From contig JAAXVQ010000005.1 of NCBI GenBank assembly GCA_013335425.1, forward strand, positions 1 to 18,587: a stretch of DNA of 18,587 nt, in the 5' to 3' direction. Of this stretch, positions 7,500 to 16,475 are shown one piece after another (positions within the stretch are counted from its first letter, which is position 1; every line of letters begins with the position of its first letter). The DNA comes from Candidatus Firestoneibacteriota bacterium. GTDB lineage: Bacteria > Oederibacteriota > JAAXVQ01. A program made the translations under genes and the position numbers. The notes under the pieces are model-generated. The model saw only the letters and a list, made by a program, of their open reading frames with translations. It was not told the DNA's origin and searched no databases.

Positions 7500-8594
7500 A
7501 TGGCTCTCTCCGTAGGTATTGTCGGTTTACCCAATGTGGGCAAGTCCACTTTTTTCAATGCCATCACCAATTCCCAGGCCGAGGCGCAAAACTATCCCTT
7601 CTGTACCATTGAACCCAACACCGGCATAGTGCCTCTGCCCGACCCGCGCCTGGACGCGCTGGCCAAACTGTCCCGCTCGGAAAAAATCGTTGCCGCCCCC
7701 ATCAGCTTCGTGGACATTGCCGGTTTGGTCAAAGGCGCTTCCCAGGGCGAAGGTTTGGGCAATAAATTTTTATCCCACATCCGCGACGTCTCGGCCATCG
7801 CCCATGTGGTCCGCTGTTTTGAAGATCCCAACATCGTGCATGTGAGCGGAAAAATCGACCCGCTGGACGATATTGACGTAATCAACACTGAGTTGATTTT
7901 GGCGGATTTGGAGTTGGCGGACAAATTGCTGGCCGGACTGGAAAAAAACGCACGCAAAGGCGATGCCGAAGCCAAAGAAAAGTTCGACCTGCTCACCCGG
8001 ATCCGGGAATTGCTGGTGACCAACCGTCCGGCGCGGCAAGTCGAAAGTTCGGACCCTGAAAAAGTTTGGCTAAAATCCTTCAATTTCCTGACAGCCAAAA
8101 AAGTCATCTATGTGGCCAACATCAGCGAGGCCATGCTGGGGCAGGACAGCCCGGCCGTGGCCATAGTGCAAAAATTTGCCGCCGCGCAGGGGGATGCGTT
8201 CGAACTCATCTGCGCTAAAATCGAGGAAGAAATCTCCAAGCTCGACGCCGCGGAAAAAGCGGAGTATTTGAAGGCGCTTAACATTGCCGAATCGGGACTC
8301 GATGTGGTGGCCAAGAAATGTTTTACCCTGCTGGGTTTGCAGACTTATCTGACCACCGGTCCCAAGGAAACGCGCGCTTGGACCATCCGCCGCGGAGATA
8401 CGGCACCCCAGGCCGCAGGAGTCATACACACGGATTTCGAACGCGGCTTTATCCGCGCCAACATAGTATCTTACGAAGATTTCGTGCGCCTGGGCGGGGT
8501 AAAAGAAGCCCGTGACCAGGGATTGTTGCGGCAGGAAGGGCGCGACTATGTGATGCAGGACGGCGACGTCGTCGAATTTTTATTTAACGTCTAA
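7500..8594 (+). CDS. ychF: Redox/ribosome-associated ATPase YchF (OLA1/Obg-like)
   Basis: This is a 364-residue protein, the usual YchF length. YchF binds ATP in preference to GTP, associates with ribosomes and acts in translation and stress responses in the cytoplasm. Visible are the P-loop GLPNVGKST (residues 9-17), a switch region around NYPFCTIEPN, DIAGLVKGASQGEGLGNKF, the NISE motif that replaces the GTP-specifying NKxD, and a C-terminal TGS domain ending GDVVEFLFNV. The start at 7500 is preferred over an in-frame GTG at 7368. MALSVGIVGLPN is the conserved family N-terminus, AAAGGAG lies 11 bases upstream, and the 44 extra residues would include the promoter. The gene is divergent from the giant gene and convergent with the receiver gene, with only 9 bases between the two stops. 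Confidence 0.97.
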   Translation: MALSVGIVGLPNVGKSTFFNAITNSQAEAQNYPFCTIEPNTGIVPLPDPRLDALAKLSRSEKIVAAPISFVDIAGLVKGASQGEGLGNKFLSHIRDVSAIAHVVRCFEDPNIVHVSGKIDPLDDIDVINTELILADLELADKLLAGLEKNARKGDAEAKEKFDLLTRIRELLVTNRPARQVESSDPEKVWLKSFNFLTAKKVIYVANISEAMLGQDSPAVAIVQKFAAAQGDAFELICAKIEEEISKLDAAEKAEYLKALNIAESGLDVVAKKCFTLLGLQTYLTTGPKETRAWTIRRGDTAPQAAGVIHTDFERGFIRANIVSYEDFVRLGGVKEARDQGLLRQEGRDYVMQDGDVVEFLFNV

Positions 8595-8603
8595 CTTCCC
8601 GAA

Positions 8604-9026
8604 TCAGCCGAGACCCTGCTCCGGTTGGACGGACTTCAAAAGACCCAAGGTTTGAAGTTCCTGCGTCAATTTCCGGCGATCAAACGGTTTAACGAGGTAC
8701 GCGTCGCACTGGGACCTGAACGCCGGAATGACGTTGCGGGAATCGCTAAGGGCCGTGGTCATGATGACTTTGGTCCCTTCCAGTCCCAGGATGCCTTGCT
8801 CACTTTCCAACCGTCGGATTTCCTTGAGTACGCTCTGGCCGTCCATTTCCGGCAGACGAATGTCCAAACAAACGACGTCAAACCGTTGTTTTTCCTCGAG
8901 GGACTTCCGAAAAGCTTCCAAGGCCGCGGTTCCGGTGACCGCCACTTCACAAGGACCGTAATTGGTCATAAAACGCTGCAGTACCCTTCCCGACGTCAAA
9001 TCGTCTTCTACGACAAGTGTGCGCAT
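8604..9026 (-). CDS. Single-domain response regulator (CheY-like receiver)
   Basis: This is a 140-residue stand-alone receiver domain with no output domain. The acidic pair is in VVEDD (residues 7-9), the phosphoacceptor is Asp55 in [12 protein letters not shown], the Thr/Ser switch is in MTTALSD, and the conserved Lys113 is in LVKPFD. The start at 9026 is chosen because AAAGGAG lies 7 bases upstream and the protein then begins directly at the first receiver strand (MRTLVVEDD). An upstream in-frame alternative would add 38 residues lying inside the kinase gene. The ATG lies inside the 3' end of the hybrid kinase gene (19-base overlap), so the two are probably translationally coupled. The likely job is to accept phosphate from the kinase HPt domain and act through protein contacts. 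Confidence 0.92.
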   Translation of the reverse strand: MRTLVVEDDLTSGRVLQRFMTNYGPCEVAVTGTAALEAFRKSLEEKQRFDVVCLDIRLPEMDGQSVLKEIRRLESEQGILGLEGTKVIMTTALSDSRNVIPAFRSQCDAYLVKPFDRRKLTQELQTLGLLKSVQPEQGLG

Positions 9027-12007
9027 GTTGCTGCTCCTTTCTCTTGGGACTTCTGTATTTTTTCGGTTTCGTGAATGAATTCCCGGAACCGTTCGAACTG
9101 TGCATTCAACTCCGGCAACCAACGGTCTATGCTCGGCCAATCTTCCTGGCCACCCGCCGTTTCCAAGCGATAAGCGCTTGCCTGCAACTCCGCGGCTCCG
9201 GCGTTTCCCGAAGCTCCTTTGAGCGTATGGGCCTGATCCCGGAACGCTTCCGCCTCCCGTTTGGCGGCCAATTCCCGGAGGCGTTGCAGTTGCCGCGGTG
9301 CGTCATCCAGATAGATTCCCACGATCTCAAGCAGCAAATCTTCGTCTCCGCCCAGGCGTTCCAGCAGCATAGACCTTTGAAAATGCGTTTCCACGCCGAC
9401 CGGGGTCTCGGAGCTGGACCAAAACTGTGAGAAAGCCGCTCCGGAAATGCGGCGATCTATGGCTTCCGCCATTTCCCAAAGTTTGAGCGGTTTGGAAATA
9501 TAATCATCCATGCCTGCCGCCAGGCATTTTTCCCGGTCCTTCTTCATCGCGTGGGCGGTCATGGCTATAATGGGTATGCCGTGATTTTTAACTTTCGACT
9601 GTTTATCGCGGATACTCGCCGTAGCCTGCAAACCGTCAAGCACCGGCATCTGAACATCCATAAACACCAGGTCGAACATTTGTTTTTCCAAAATCAGCAA
9701 CGCCTCTTGACCGTTGACGGCCACGTGTGATTCGTGCCCCAATTTGCGCAACATCAGACGGGCGACGTTTTGGTTGACCCGGTTGTCTTCCACCACCAAA
9801 ATGTTCAGTTTTTTAACTGCGCCGGCCGCCAGCGTAGGGGCACTTTGCCCCCCACCCGCCGCCGGGCGCTTGGGAAGCCCCACACCGCAGGTCCTGGCCA
9901 AGCACTCTTGGAGCAGCGTCTGTTCCACCGGTTTTTCCAACCAAGCCGCAAAACCGCCGGCCGTCATTTCGTTTTCCGGAGGAAGCGGCTCGCGCGACAT
10001 ATATATTAATTTAGGAGCGCCAAACCATGGACGGCGCGTAAAACGCCGGCACCAAACCCGATCCCTTTTTCGCGCCCGACTCAAGTCGCAAAAGACGACT
10101 TGAAAAGGATCACCTACGGTGTTCGCCTCCTGCAATAAGCGGGCCGCCGCTTCCAGATTGCCTGCAGTTGCATAACGGCAATGCCAGCCGCGCAACCAGG
10201 ATCCCAAGGCCAGGCGTTCCACATTGTTTTCATCCACCACCAACATTCGTCTGCGCCGAATTTCCTCAGGAAGCGCCGCCAACATGGAACCAGGGTTGAA
10301 CCTTTTTTGCAAAACTACGGTAAACCAAAAATCCGAGCCCTTTCCCACCGTACTCTTGACCCCGAGCTGACCTCCCATAAGTTCCACCAAAAACTTGGAA
10401 ATCGCCAAACCCAATCCGGTTCCGCCGTATTTTCGGGTGGTGGAAGCATCCGCCTGGGTAAACGGTTGAAAAATCTGAGAAATTTTTTCATCGGGGATGC
10501 CGATACCCGTGTCAGAGATGATAAAACGCAGCGTGGCGCAAATTTCGTTTTCTTTTTCCAAGGAAACTGTAACGCCGACTTTGCCCTCCTGGGTGAATTT
10601 AATGGCATTGGCCACCAAATTTACAATTACCTGCGAAAGACGTCCGGGATCCCCAAAAAGCAATATGGGAACTTGCGGTTCAATTTCACAGACATATTCC
10701 AAACCTTTTTCCTGGGCTTTAAAGGCCAGAAAACGGTTCCTACTCCCCAGCAGGCTGTTGAGATCAAAATCCACTTGATCCAGTTCCACTTTTCCGGCTT
10801 CAATTTTAGAGAAATCCAGGATATCATTGATGATGATCAGCAAAGCGTCCGCACAGTTGCGGATGGTTTCAGCATATTCCCTTTGTTCAACACTTAATTC
10901 AGTATCCAACAAAAAGCCCGACATGCCCACAATACCGTTTAAAGGTGTACGAATTTCGTGGCTCATGTTCGCCAAAAATTCGCTCTTGGTTTCATTGGCG
11001 ATTTTGGCTTCCCGCGCCAGCCGCAGGGCGTCGTCCGCCATCTTCCTTTGAATGATCCCCACGGCAACTTGACCTACGTTGACCAAGAACGCAACTTCAT
11101 TGATGTCGGGGTTATGTCCCGCTTTGAGCCTCAGCGTCATGACCCCCATGAGCTTTTGTTCGGAAGTCAACAGCGGGATGCAATAATGCCCGTGCGGCTG
11201 CAGATTTTCGCCTGGATTTTCGTGCCGATCATCCCCGGCGGCCGATACCACCGGTTTGCGTTCCTGAGCGGCCCGTCCGCAAAGACACTGCCCAAAACGG
11301 ATGCGGGCGCATTGTTTGCGTAAAGCCGCATCCATATTCACTTGAGCAAACAAAGTCAACGTTTCATCAATCGGGCCCGTTAAAAATATGGCCGCATAGC
11401 CTTCCAGCTCCAGCCAAGGAACGGTCAGCAGACGCTGCAGCACGGTTTCAAACAAATCCTCCAACGTGCTTTTTTCCAAGGATAAACCGAGCATCTCTTT
11501 GATGACGGCCTGGGCTTGATAATCGCGTACATGGCGGAATTGTTCTTCCTGAAAACGGCTGATGTCGAGAACAATCCCCACCAGATCTTCCCTGTTTTCC
11601 GGGAGCGTGCGGACCAATCCGCCGCGGCACATTACCCAGCGCCAGTTTCCGTCCGCGGTTTTTACGCGGCCTTTAAGTTCGAAAGTTTCCTGCCGGCGAT
11701 CTTCCATTGCTTGCATAGCTTCGATAAACTCAGGAAGATCTTCGGGGTGAAGCAATTGGCGCCAAAAGGAATGAGCTCGTCCCGCAAATTCGCCGGGTTG
11801 ATAGCCCAGCATCTCATAACAGGAATCGCTGAAATATTCCCGCCGGGTTTTCAAGTTCCAATCCCAACAACCGAAATTGGCTGTTTTCATTAAAACGCGG
11901 CGGTGATTTTCCGATTCACAGATAGCGTCGATCCGGGTTGCGGAATCACCCGGCAACAAGGCATCACCGGAACCGAAATCCGCCTTTCCGCCAAAAATTT
12001 CCGACAT
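9008..12007 (-). CDS. Tripartite hybrid histidine kinase (PAS-GAF-HisKA-HATPase-REC-REC-HPt)
   Basis: This is a 999-residue cytoplasmic sensor kinase with no membrane segment. Order: a PAS domain (about 42-155, [16 protein letters not shown] to [12 protein letters not shown]); a GAF domain (about 180-322, with [11 protein letters not shown]); HisKA with His350 in [15 protein letters not shown]; HATPase with the N-box around Asn463, DTGIGIP and [10 protein letters not shown]; a first receiver (about 588-705, Asp641, Lys692); a second receiver (about 734-850, Asp784 in [12 protein letters not shown], Lys839); and an HPt domain with His927 in [13 protein letters not shown]. This is the BarA/ArcB-style phosphorelay. 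The ATG at 12007 has a weak AGGTG site upstream. Upstream on the same strand is the HDOD gene (253-base gap), and downstream the overlapping CheY-like gene. The signal sensed by PAS/GAF is unknown. No DNA-binding partner is encoded in this cluster. Confidence 0.95.
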   Translation of the reverse strand: MSEIFGGKADFGSGDALLPGDSATRIDAICESENHRRVLMKTANFGCWDWNLKTRREYFSDSCYEMLGYQPGEFAGRAHSFWRQLLHPEDLPEFIEAMQAMEDRRQETFELKGRVKTADGNWRWVMCRGGLVRTLPENREDLVGIVLDISRFQEEQFRHVRDYQAQAVIKEMLGLSLEKSTLEDLFETVLQRLLTVPWLELEGYAAIFLTGPIDETLTLFAQVNMDAALRKQCARIRFGQCLCGRAAQERKPVVSAAGDDRHENPGENLQPHGHYCIPLLTSEQKLMGVMTLRLKAGHNPDINEVAFLVNVGQVAVGIIQRKMADDALRLAREAKIANETKSEFLANMSHEIRTPLNGIVGMSGFLLDTELSVEQREYAETIRNCADALLIIINDILDFSKIEAGKVELDQVDFDLNSLLGSRNRFLAFKAQEKGLEYVCEIEPQVPILLFGDPGRLSQVIVNLVANAIKFTQEGKVGVTVSLEKENEICATLRFIISDTGIGIPDEKISQIFQPFTQADASTTRKYGGTGLGLAISKFLVELMGGQLGVKSTVGKGSDFWFTVVLQKRFNPGSMLAALPEEIRRRRMLVVDENNVERLALGSWLRGWHCRYATAGNLEAAARLLQEANTVGDPFQVVFCDLSRARKRDRVWCRRFTRRPWFGAPKLIYMSREPLPPENEMTAGGFAAWLEKPVEQTLLQECLARTCGVGLPKRPAAGGGQSAPTLAAGAVKKLNILVVEDNRVNQNVARLMLRKLGHESHVAVNGQEALLILEKQMFDLVFMDVQMPVLDGLQATASIRDKQSKVKNHGIPIIAMTAHAMKKDREKCLAAGMDDYISKPLKLWEMAEAIDRRISGAAFSQFWSSSETPVGVETHFQRSMLLERLGGDEDLLLEIVGIYLDDAPRQLQRLRELAAKREAEAFRDQAHTLKGASGNAGAAELQASAYRLETAGGQEDWPSIDRWLPELNAQFERFREFIHETEKIQKSQEKGAATCAHLS

Positions 12008-12260
12008 GGAGCACCTAACCCTGATTTGATCGGTCGGCTTTTAAAAAACCTCGCGGCCTTTGCAAACGGACAAAAGGAATACGTCCATCCGATTTCCGCC
12101 GCTTTAAATCCGGCCGGCTTCATGGCTTTTATCCCGCAGAGACCCAAAAAATATTCAACAGCCTCTTTACTGTGTCATGGATATTTTCGGCACCCATAGC
12201 ACAAATCTTGATGCAGTTTAAAAAATCAATTCAGCGGGGTGGTGAACCGAGGCGTGAATT
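12008..12260. other. Intergenic stretch between HDOD gene and hybrid kinase gene
   Basis: These 253 bases hold no convincing gene. A weak minus-strand promoter-like match (TTGAAT, then GGATAA after about 18 bases) sits near the middle. I see no terminator hairpin with a U-tract, so the HDOD and kinase genes may be co-transcribed or the kinase may have its own promoter. Short frames crossing this stretch continue into the kinase gene in the wrong frame. Confidence 0.5.
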
Positions 12261-13103
12261 TCAGGCAGGTGTGGCGTTCCACAGAAGTTCCGACATGGAC
12301 ATCTTTCGGCGGATGATTTCCAGTAGGTTGGCGCTGTCCACGCCGGAAATTTTTAGGCGACGGAGGATCGGCATGATCTTGTCCCATTCTTCCGGATGCG
12401 GCACATCCAAACTGTGCGCTAAAACATCGCCCGCGACGACGGCATCCAGGAGGACCCCGCCTTCCATGTCATGGCGATGATGATTTTCAATGGCTCCGGC
12501 CATTTCTTCCGAAAATTTCCAATGCCGTACGATGGCCCCGCCGATTTCCGCGTGATCAGTCTGCAGAAACGTCCGTTCGGCCTCCACCCCGCTGACATTT
12601 TTTTCGTCGACGATTTCCCTGATCATTTCCTGGAGATTATCGTATCCCAAACGGCGGCATAAGATAAGTTTGCCCACATCATGAATCAACGCCGCGGTGA
12701 ACCCTAACCCGGGGATGCGCACCGGCGAGATCTCGCTCAAACCTTCTACGGCAAGGGCCGAAGCCACCGAGTGACGCCAGAGTTCATTCTCGCCGTAATC
12801 CGTCTGCGACAACGAGGGAGAAAAAGAAGCTACCAGGTGTTGCCCCACCGCCAATTTTAAAATATTGGCAGTTCCCAGGCGAACCACCGCGTCCCGAACC
12901 GTGTCGATGCGGGTTTCAGGTCCGGAAAACGCCGAGTTCGCCCAGCGCAGGATGTCCACGGTCAAAGCCTGGTCCAATTCAATCACGCGCGTAAATTGTT
13001 GAATGGTCGAACCCGGATCGGAGACCATTTCCGCCATGCGGACGCTGGAAATAGGCATGGGCATCAAGCTGGTAATTTCGTTCAAATCAAACAACGCCGG
13101 CAT
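12261..13103 (-). CDS. HDOD-domain signalling protein
   Basis: This is a 280-residue protein consisting almost wholly of one HDOD domain. HDOD proteins are found in bacterial signalling, often next to two-component genes, where they act as protein-interaction or regulatory modules. Visible are the N-terminal helical part with VIELDQALTVDILRWANS (typical HDOD start), DAVVRLGTANIL, His111 in WRHS, and ALIHDVGKL with an intact His141-Asp142 pair. Later histidines occur at 184 (DHAEIGG) and 208-209 (IENHHRHD). HD-type metal-binding residues are more complete than in many HDOD proteins, so residual phosphohydrolase activity cannot be excluded. The start is supported by GGAG about 6 bases upstream. 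It is the first gene of the minus-strand cluster leading into the hybrid kinase. Confidence 0.92.
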   Translation of the reverse strand: MPALFDLNEITSLMPMPISSVRMAEMVSDPGSTIQQFTRVIELDQALTVDILRWANSAFSGPETRIDTVRDAVVRLGTANILKLAVGQHLVASFSPSLSQTDYGENELWRHSVASALAVEGLSEISPVRIPGLGFTAALIHDVGKLILCRRLGYDNLQEMIREIVDEKNVSGVEAERTFLQTDHAEIGGAIVRHWKFSEEMAGAIENHHRHDMEGGVLLDAVVAGDVLAHSLDVPHPEEWDKIMPILRRLKISGVDSANLLEIIRRKMSMSELLWNATPA

Positions 13104-13153
13104 GGTTACTCCGTTTCACTTTTAAAACGTCCTGCTTAGCCTGAATGTCCGGC

Positions 13154-13199
13154 AAAAGCACACCTCACCCCGGCGCAAACGCCGGTGCGTTTTGCTTTT
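13154..13199. repeat. GC-rich hairpin with outer AAAAGCA/TGCTTTT arms
   Basis: The core is CCGGCG-CAAA-CGCCGG (13170-13185), flanked after an unpaired bulge by AAAAGCA (13154-13160) and TGCTTTT (13193-13199). On the plus strand the stem is followed by TTTTGCTTTT, as in an intrinsic terminator, yet no plus-strand gene lies upstream. On the minus strand it falls in the leader of the HDOD gene, about 50 bases before its start. Confidence 0.55.
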
Positions 13200-13327
13200 C
13201 CGCCTGATTAATTCGGGGTGCGATAAAGCTTAGAACCCCAGCCCTTATGATTGTTGCTGAGGCAATGTCCTGAAATAGTCTCGGCAAGAAACGGCTTTAA
13301 ATTTACCCGACTCTAAGAATAACCCGT

Positions 13328-13365
13328 TTGGGGAACCTAAATTTCAATTTGACCGGAATCCCCAA
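13328..13365. repeat. Inverted repeat TTGGGGA/TCCCCAA upstream of the membrane kinase promoter
   Basis: Perfect 7-base arms (13328-13334 and 13359-13365) are separated by 24 mostly AT-rich bases. An extra CC/GG pair lies just inside. It ends 26 bases before the proposed -35 element. It may be a binding site for a regulator or an RNA hairpin. Chance occurrence is possible. Confidence 0.4.
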
Positions 13366-13391
13366 TAAATTCAAGCTATTATAAAAACCGC

Positions 13392-13420
13392 TTGTTTCCC
13401 TGCAAAAAGCGTATCATAAT
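13392..13420 (+). promoter_or_regulatory. Possible sigma-70-type promoter for the histidine kinase/NtrC pair
   Basis: TTGTTT (13392-13397) and CATAAT (13415-13420) are spaced by 17 bases. A start near 13427 leaves a 34-base leader before the GTG at 13461 and would exclude the earlier TTG start at 13392. Confidence 0.45.
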
Positions 13421-13460
13421 CTTTGTCCGAACACAGGCATCGGCTTTTGGAGGTTGGTCA

Positions 13461-15047
13461 GTGGCAAGTTTTAGTTGGAACCCTTTCAAATCGTCCCTTC
13501 AATTGCGGATTTTACTTTTGACCATTTTGGTTTCCACGGCCGTCGTGTGGATCTCGGATAAATTTTCCACCTTAAGTTCGGTCAAAGCCCTGGAGGATGA
13601 GATCGGTTCCCGAACCACCATGGCGGCGCAGCGGCTCGCCGCAGATTTGCACCACGCCGCGCTGGAGGATATCGACTATTTGTTCCGCCGTTCATTGAAC
13701 AAAATCCGCGAGCTGGTCCCCAACATTACCCGGGTTGACGTGTATGTCAAGGACGGCGAGCAGCTCAAACTCCTGACCACAAATTCCATCGCCGATGAAC
13801 GCGCACCGGAAGATTTCGAACTGACGGCCTTAAAAAGCGGCATACCCGACACTTATATTATTGAGGAGGACGAGGGCCAAAACCGCATTGTGGCCGTCAA
13901 ACCGGTGCATTTGCTCAACGGTAAACCCGGCTTTGTCACGGTCATCAGCTCCCTCAAGCCCGTCAATGACTTGCTGGTGATTCACTCGCGCATCCAGCTT
14001 TATAAATTATTTGCCACCATTTTGCTGCTGGTTTTGGGCATCACCCTGCTGTTTCGAAACACCGTCTACCGCAGCGTTTACCATTTGATCGGCACCATGC
14101 ATCTTTTCCAGGCCGGCAAAACCACGGTCCGCGCCCAGGTCAACCTCCCGGGCGAATTCGGCGAATTGGCGCAACATCTCAACCAAATGCTCAATGAAAT
14201 CAGCCAATTCCACGCGAACATGAAAAGCCAGATCCAGGATGCCACCGAAGCACTCGCCAAACGCAACCAAGAATTGGAAAGCTTAAATTTGATGCTGATC
14301 CAAACGCAGAAACGCCTGACCCAATCCGAACGCTTGGCCCTTATCGGCCAACTGACAGCCACCTTCGCTCACGAAATCGGTTCCCCGCTGAGTGCCGTTT
14401 CCACGCACTTGCAGATTCTCTTGGAAAATTCCGGGCTGCCGCCCGCCATGCTCCAACGTCTGAAATTGGCGGACACGGAAATAAACCGCGTTTGCACCAT
14501 CGTGGAAAACCTGTTGGCGGACATTCGACGACCGGATTACCGGACCCGAGTAGACCTAATAGAAATCTTTGAAAAAGTCGGACATTTGCTGGGGCCGACT
14601 TTTCAAGCGCGGGCTCTGCGCTTCGACTTCCAATGTGATGACCCCACTGCTTTGGTTTACGGCAACCCCGACGAACTCCAACAACTTTTTTTAAATCTCT
14701 TCAACAATTCCCTGGACGCCATTACCGGCGAGGGGTGGGTTCGCGTGCTCATTGCCCGCCAAACGCGGATGCCTGACGAAACTCACGCGTTCTGGCGTGT
14801 CGATATCCAGGACTCCGGCTCCGGAATTCCCAACGATAAGCTGGAACACATTTTCGAACCCTTTTTCACAACCAAGGAATTCGGCAAAGGCACAGGCTTG
14901 GGACTGGCGGTAAGCCGGGAAATCGTCCGCCGCCACGGCGGACGCATTTCCGTGGAAAGCCGTCTTATGCAAGGCACAACCTTTATGCTGTGGCTGCCTG
15001 TTTCGGTTGAAACGGCCGTCGAACCCGCACGTCAGGAGAATTGTTGA
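13461..15047 (+). CDS. Membrane-bound sensor histidine kinase
   Basis: This is a 528-residue inner-membrane kinase. Domains: TM1 (about 13-32), an extracytoplasmic sensor region of about 145 residues, TM2 (about 180-199), a HAMP-like region (about 200-253), a coiled stretch, HisKA with His304 in ATFAHEIGSPLSAV, and HATPase with the N-box LNLFNNSLDAI (Asn412), DSGSGIPNDK and GTGLGLAVS. The GTG start at 13461 is chosen because GGAGG ends 7 bases upstream. The TTG at 13392 lacks any ribosome-binding site and lies in the proposed promoter. The gene is followed after 2 bases by the NtrC-type regulator, its obvious partner. The ligand is unknown. Confidence 0.93.
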   Translation: MASFSWNPFKSSLQLRILLLTILVSTAVVWISDKFSTLSSVKALEDEIGSRTTMAAQRLAADLHHAALEDIDYLFRRSLNKIRELVPNITRVDVYVKDGEQLKLLTTNSIADERAPEDFELTALKSGIPDTYIIEEDEGQNRIVAVKPVHLLNGKPGFVTVISSLKPVNDLLVIHSRIQLYKLFATILLLVLGITLLFRNTVYRSVYHLIGTMHLFQAGKTTVRAQVNLPGEFGELAQHLNQMLNEISQFHANMKSQIQDATEALAKRNQELESLNLMLIQTQKRLTQSERLALIGQLTATFAHEIGSPLSAVSTHLQILLENSGLPPAMLQRLKLADTEINRVCTIVENLLADIRRPDYRTRVDLIEIFEKVGHLLGPTFQARALRFDFQCDDPTALVYGNPDELQQLFLNLFNNSLDAITGEGWVRVLIARQTRMPDETHAFWRVDIQDSGSGIPNDKLEHIFEPFFTTKEFGKGTGLGLAVSREIVRRHGGRISVESRLMQGTTFMLWLPVSVETAVEPARQENC

Positions 15048-15049
15048 TT

Positions 15050-16429
15050 ATGGCCAACGCAACTATGCCCTGCATTCTGGTGGTCGACGACGACCACTCC
15101 TCTTTATCTTCCCTGCAGGATGTTCTGCAGCAGGCAGGCTACCTGGTCATCACAGCCCAAAGCGGCGTCGAAGCCCTGGAGCGTTTAACCGACTCCGCAC
15201 CCAACCTGATCATCACCGACCTGCGCATGCGCGAAATTGACGGTATGAAACTCCTTGAAACCGTGCGCAAAACGCGCAAGGATTTGCCGGTCATTGTCAT
15301 GACGGCTTTCACCTCCATGGAAACGGCCATCGAGGCCATCCGCAACGGAGCGTACGACTATATCAGCAAACCCTTCAAGTTGGACCACCTGCGCATGGTC
15401 GTGTCCCGCGCCTTGGAGCAGGCGGGTTTGCTGAAGGAAAACCGCCTGTTACGCAACCTGGTGGAGGAGCAAAGCCACTCCGAAGTCATCGGCCGTTCTC
15501 CGGAAATGGTGGAAATCTATAAAATCATAGGCCGAGTGGCGCCTTTGCGCACCACCGTACTCATCCAGGGTGAGAGTGGAACAGGCAAGGAAGTCATTGC
15601 CCGCCTTTTGTATAAAAACAGCGGGCAGACCGGCCCTTTTTTAGCCGTTAATTGCGGCGCCTTGGCCGAGGGTCTCCTGGAGAGCGAATTATTCGGGCAT
15701 GTCAAGGGTGCTTTCACGGGCGCGGTGGCCAACAAAGTCGGTATTTTTGAAGCCGCCCAGGAAGGTACTTGCTTTTTGGACGAGATTTCCAACACTTCGG
15801 TCTCGCTGCAAATGAAACTCCTGCGCGTGCTTGAGGAACGGGTTATCACGCGTGTGGGCAGCACCGAAGTTATTCCCGTGAACGCACGTGTAATTGCCGC
15901 CACCAACCAACCCCTCGAAGATTTGGTCCGCGCCCGCAAATTCCGCGAAGATCTTTTCTACCGGCTTAAGGTGGTCACGGTGAACGTCCCGCCCTTGCGC
16001 GAACGCCGCGCGGACATTCCCCTGCTTCTGGATTTTTTCGTGCGCCGCCATGCCAAAGCCACGTCCAAAGAAATTGCCATCCAGGCCTCGGTATACGATT
16101 TTCTAAGCGCCTACCCCTGGCCGGGCAATGTCCGCGAATTAGCCCATGCCGTGGAGCGGGCTATTGCCTTGAACTCCAGCGGCATAATAACCCGTGAGGA
16201 TTTTCCCGACCAGTCGGCTTATGCGGGCAATCCCGGGCCCAAGACCTCCGCTCAGGGGACTTTATTGATGAGTATGGCCGAAAAGGAAAAGGAATATATT
16301 TTGGAAGTCCTGGATGCCGTCCATCAGAACGTCTCCAAAGCGGCGGAAATCCTGGATATAGACCGCCGCACGCTTTACCGCATCTTGGAACGCCATCATG
16401 TGGCGTTGCGCAATCCCCAACCGGAGTAG
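15050..16429 (+). CDS. NtrC-type sigma-54-dependent response regulator
   Basis: This is a 459-residue activator that uses ATP to open promoters bound by sigma-54 RNA polymerase. A receiver domain comes first (acidic VVDDDH, phosphoacceptor Asp57 in IITDLRMREIDG, Lys107 in YISKPF). The AAA+ domain has Walker A GESGTGKE (about 174-181), an intact sigma-54-contact GAFTGA loop (about 220-225), Walker B TCFLDE (244-245 Asp-Glu) and PWPGNVREL. A C-terminal Fis-type helix-turn-helix contains VSKAAEILDIDRRTLYRIL. The ATG at 15050 follows AGGAG by 11 bases; a second in-frame ATG lies at 15065. It sits 2 bases after the kinase stop and forms an operon with it. Its target promoters are not evident: I found no convincing -24/-12 element in the intergenic regions I checked. 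Confidence 0.95.
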   Translation: MANATMPCILVVDDDHSSLSSLQDVLQQAGYLVITAQSGVEALERLTDSAPNLIITDLRMREIDGMKLLETVRKTRKDLPVIVMTAFTSMETAIEAIRNGAYDYISKPFKLDHLRMVVSRALEQAGLLKENRLLRNLVEEQSHSEVIGRSPEMVEIYKIIGRVAPLRTTVLIQGESGTGKEVIARLLYKNSGQTGPFLAVNCGALAEGLLESELFGHVKGAFTGAVANKVGIFEAAQEGTCFLDEISNTSVSLQMKLLRVLEERVITRVGSTEVIPVNARVIAATNQPLEDLVRARKFREDLFYRLKVVTVNVPPLRERRADIPLLLDFFVRRHAKATSKEIAIQASVYDFLSAYPWPGNVRELAHAVERAIALNSSGIITREDFPDQSAYAGNPGPKTSAQGTLLMSMAEKEKEYILEVLDAVHQNVSKAAEILDIDRRTLYRILERHHVALRNPQPE

Positions 16430-16439
16430 TGCAAACAGC

Positions 16440-16467
16440 CCGCTCAAGAGCTGTGTAAAATGAGCGG
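16440..16467. repeat. Hairpin CCGCTCA/TGAGCGG just after the NtrC-type gene
   Basis: Perfect 7-base arms (16440-16446 and 16461-16467) flank a 14-base loop, starting 11 bases after the stop codon. It may mark the 3' end of the kinase/regulator transcript, but no T-run follows. Confidence 0.4.
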
Positions 16468-16475
16468 ACCTCGGA

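Larger units (their letters stand above)
13104..13460. other. Divergent control region between HDOD and membrane kinase genes
   Basis: These 357 bases contain no gene. They hold two inverted repeats (13154-13199 and 13328-13365) and a promoter candidate for the plus-strand kinase (13392-13420). No convincing promoter was found for the HDOD gene. A TTG at 13392 opens the kinase frame early but has no ribosome-binding site. Confidence 0.6.

Noticed and set aside
12008..12260. Short plus- and minus-strand frames in the HDOD-kinase gap
   Set aside because: They extend into the kinase gene in the wrong frame and show no domain or ribosome-binding site.
13392..13460. TTG start adding 23 residues to the membrane kinase
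   Set aside because: No ribosome-binding site precedes it, it coincides with a -35 candidate, and GTG 13461 has GGAGG at 7 bases.
13104..13460. Sigma-54 (-24/-12) promoter for the kinase/NtrC operon
   Set aside because: No TGGCAC-N5-TTGCA-like element was found by eye; the sigma-70-type match is better.
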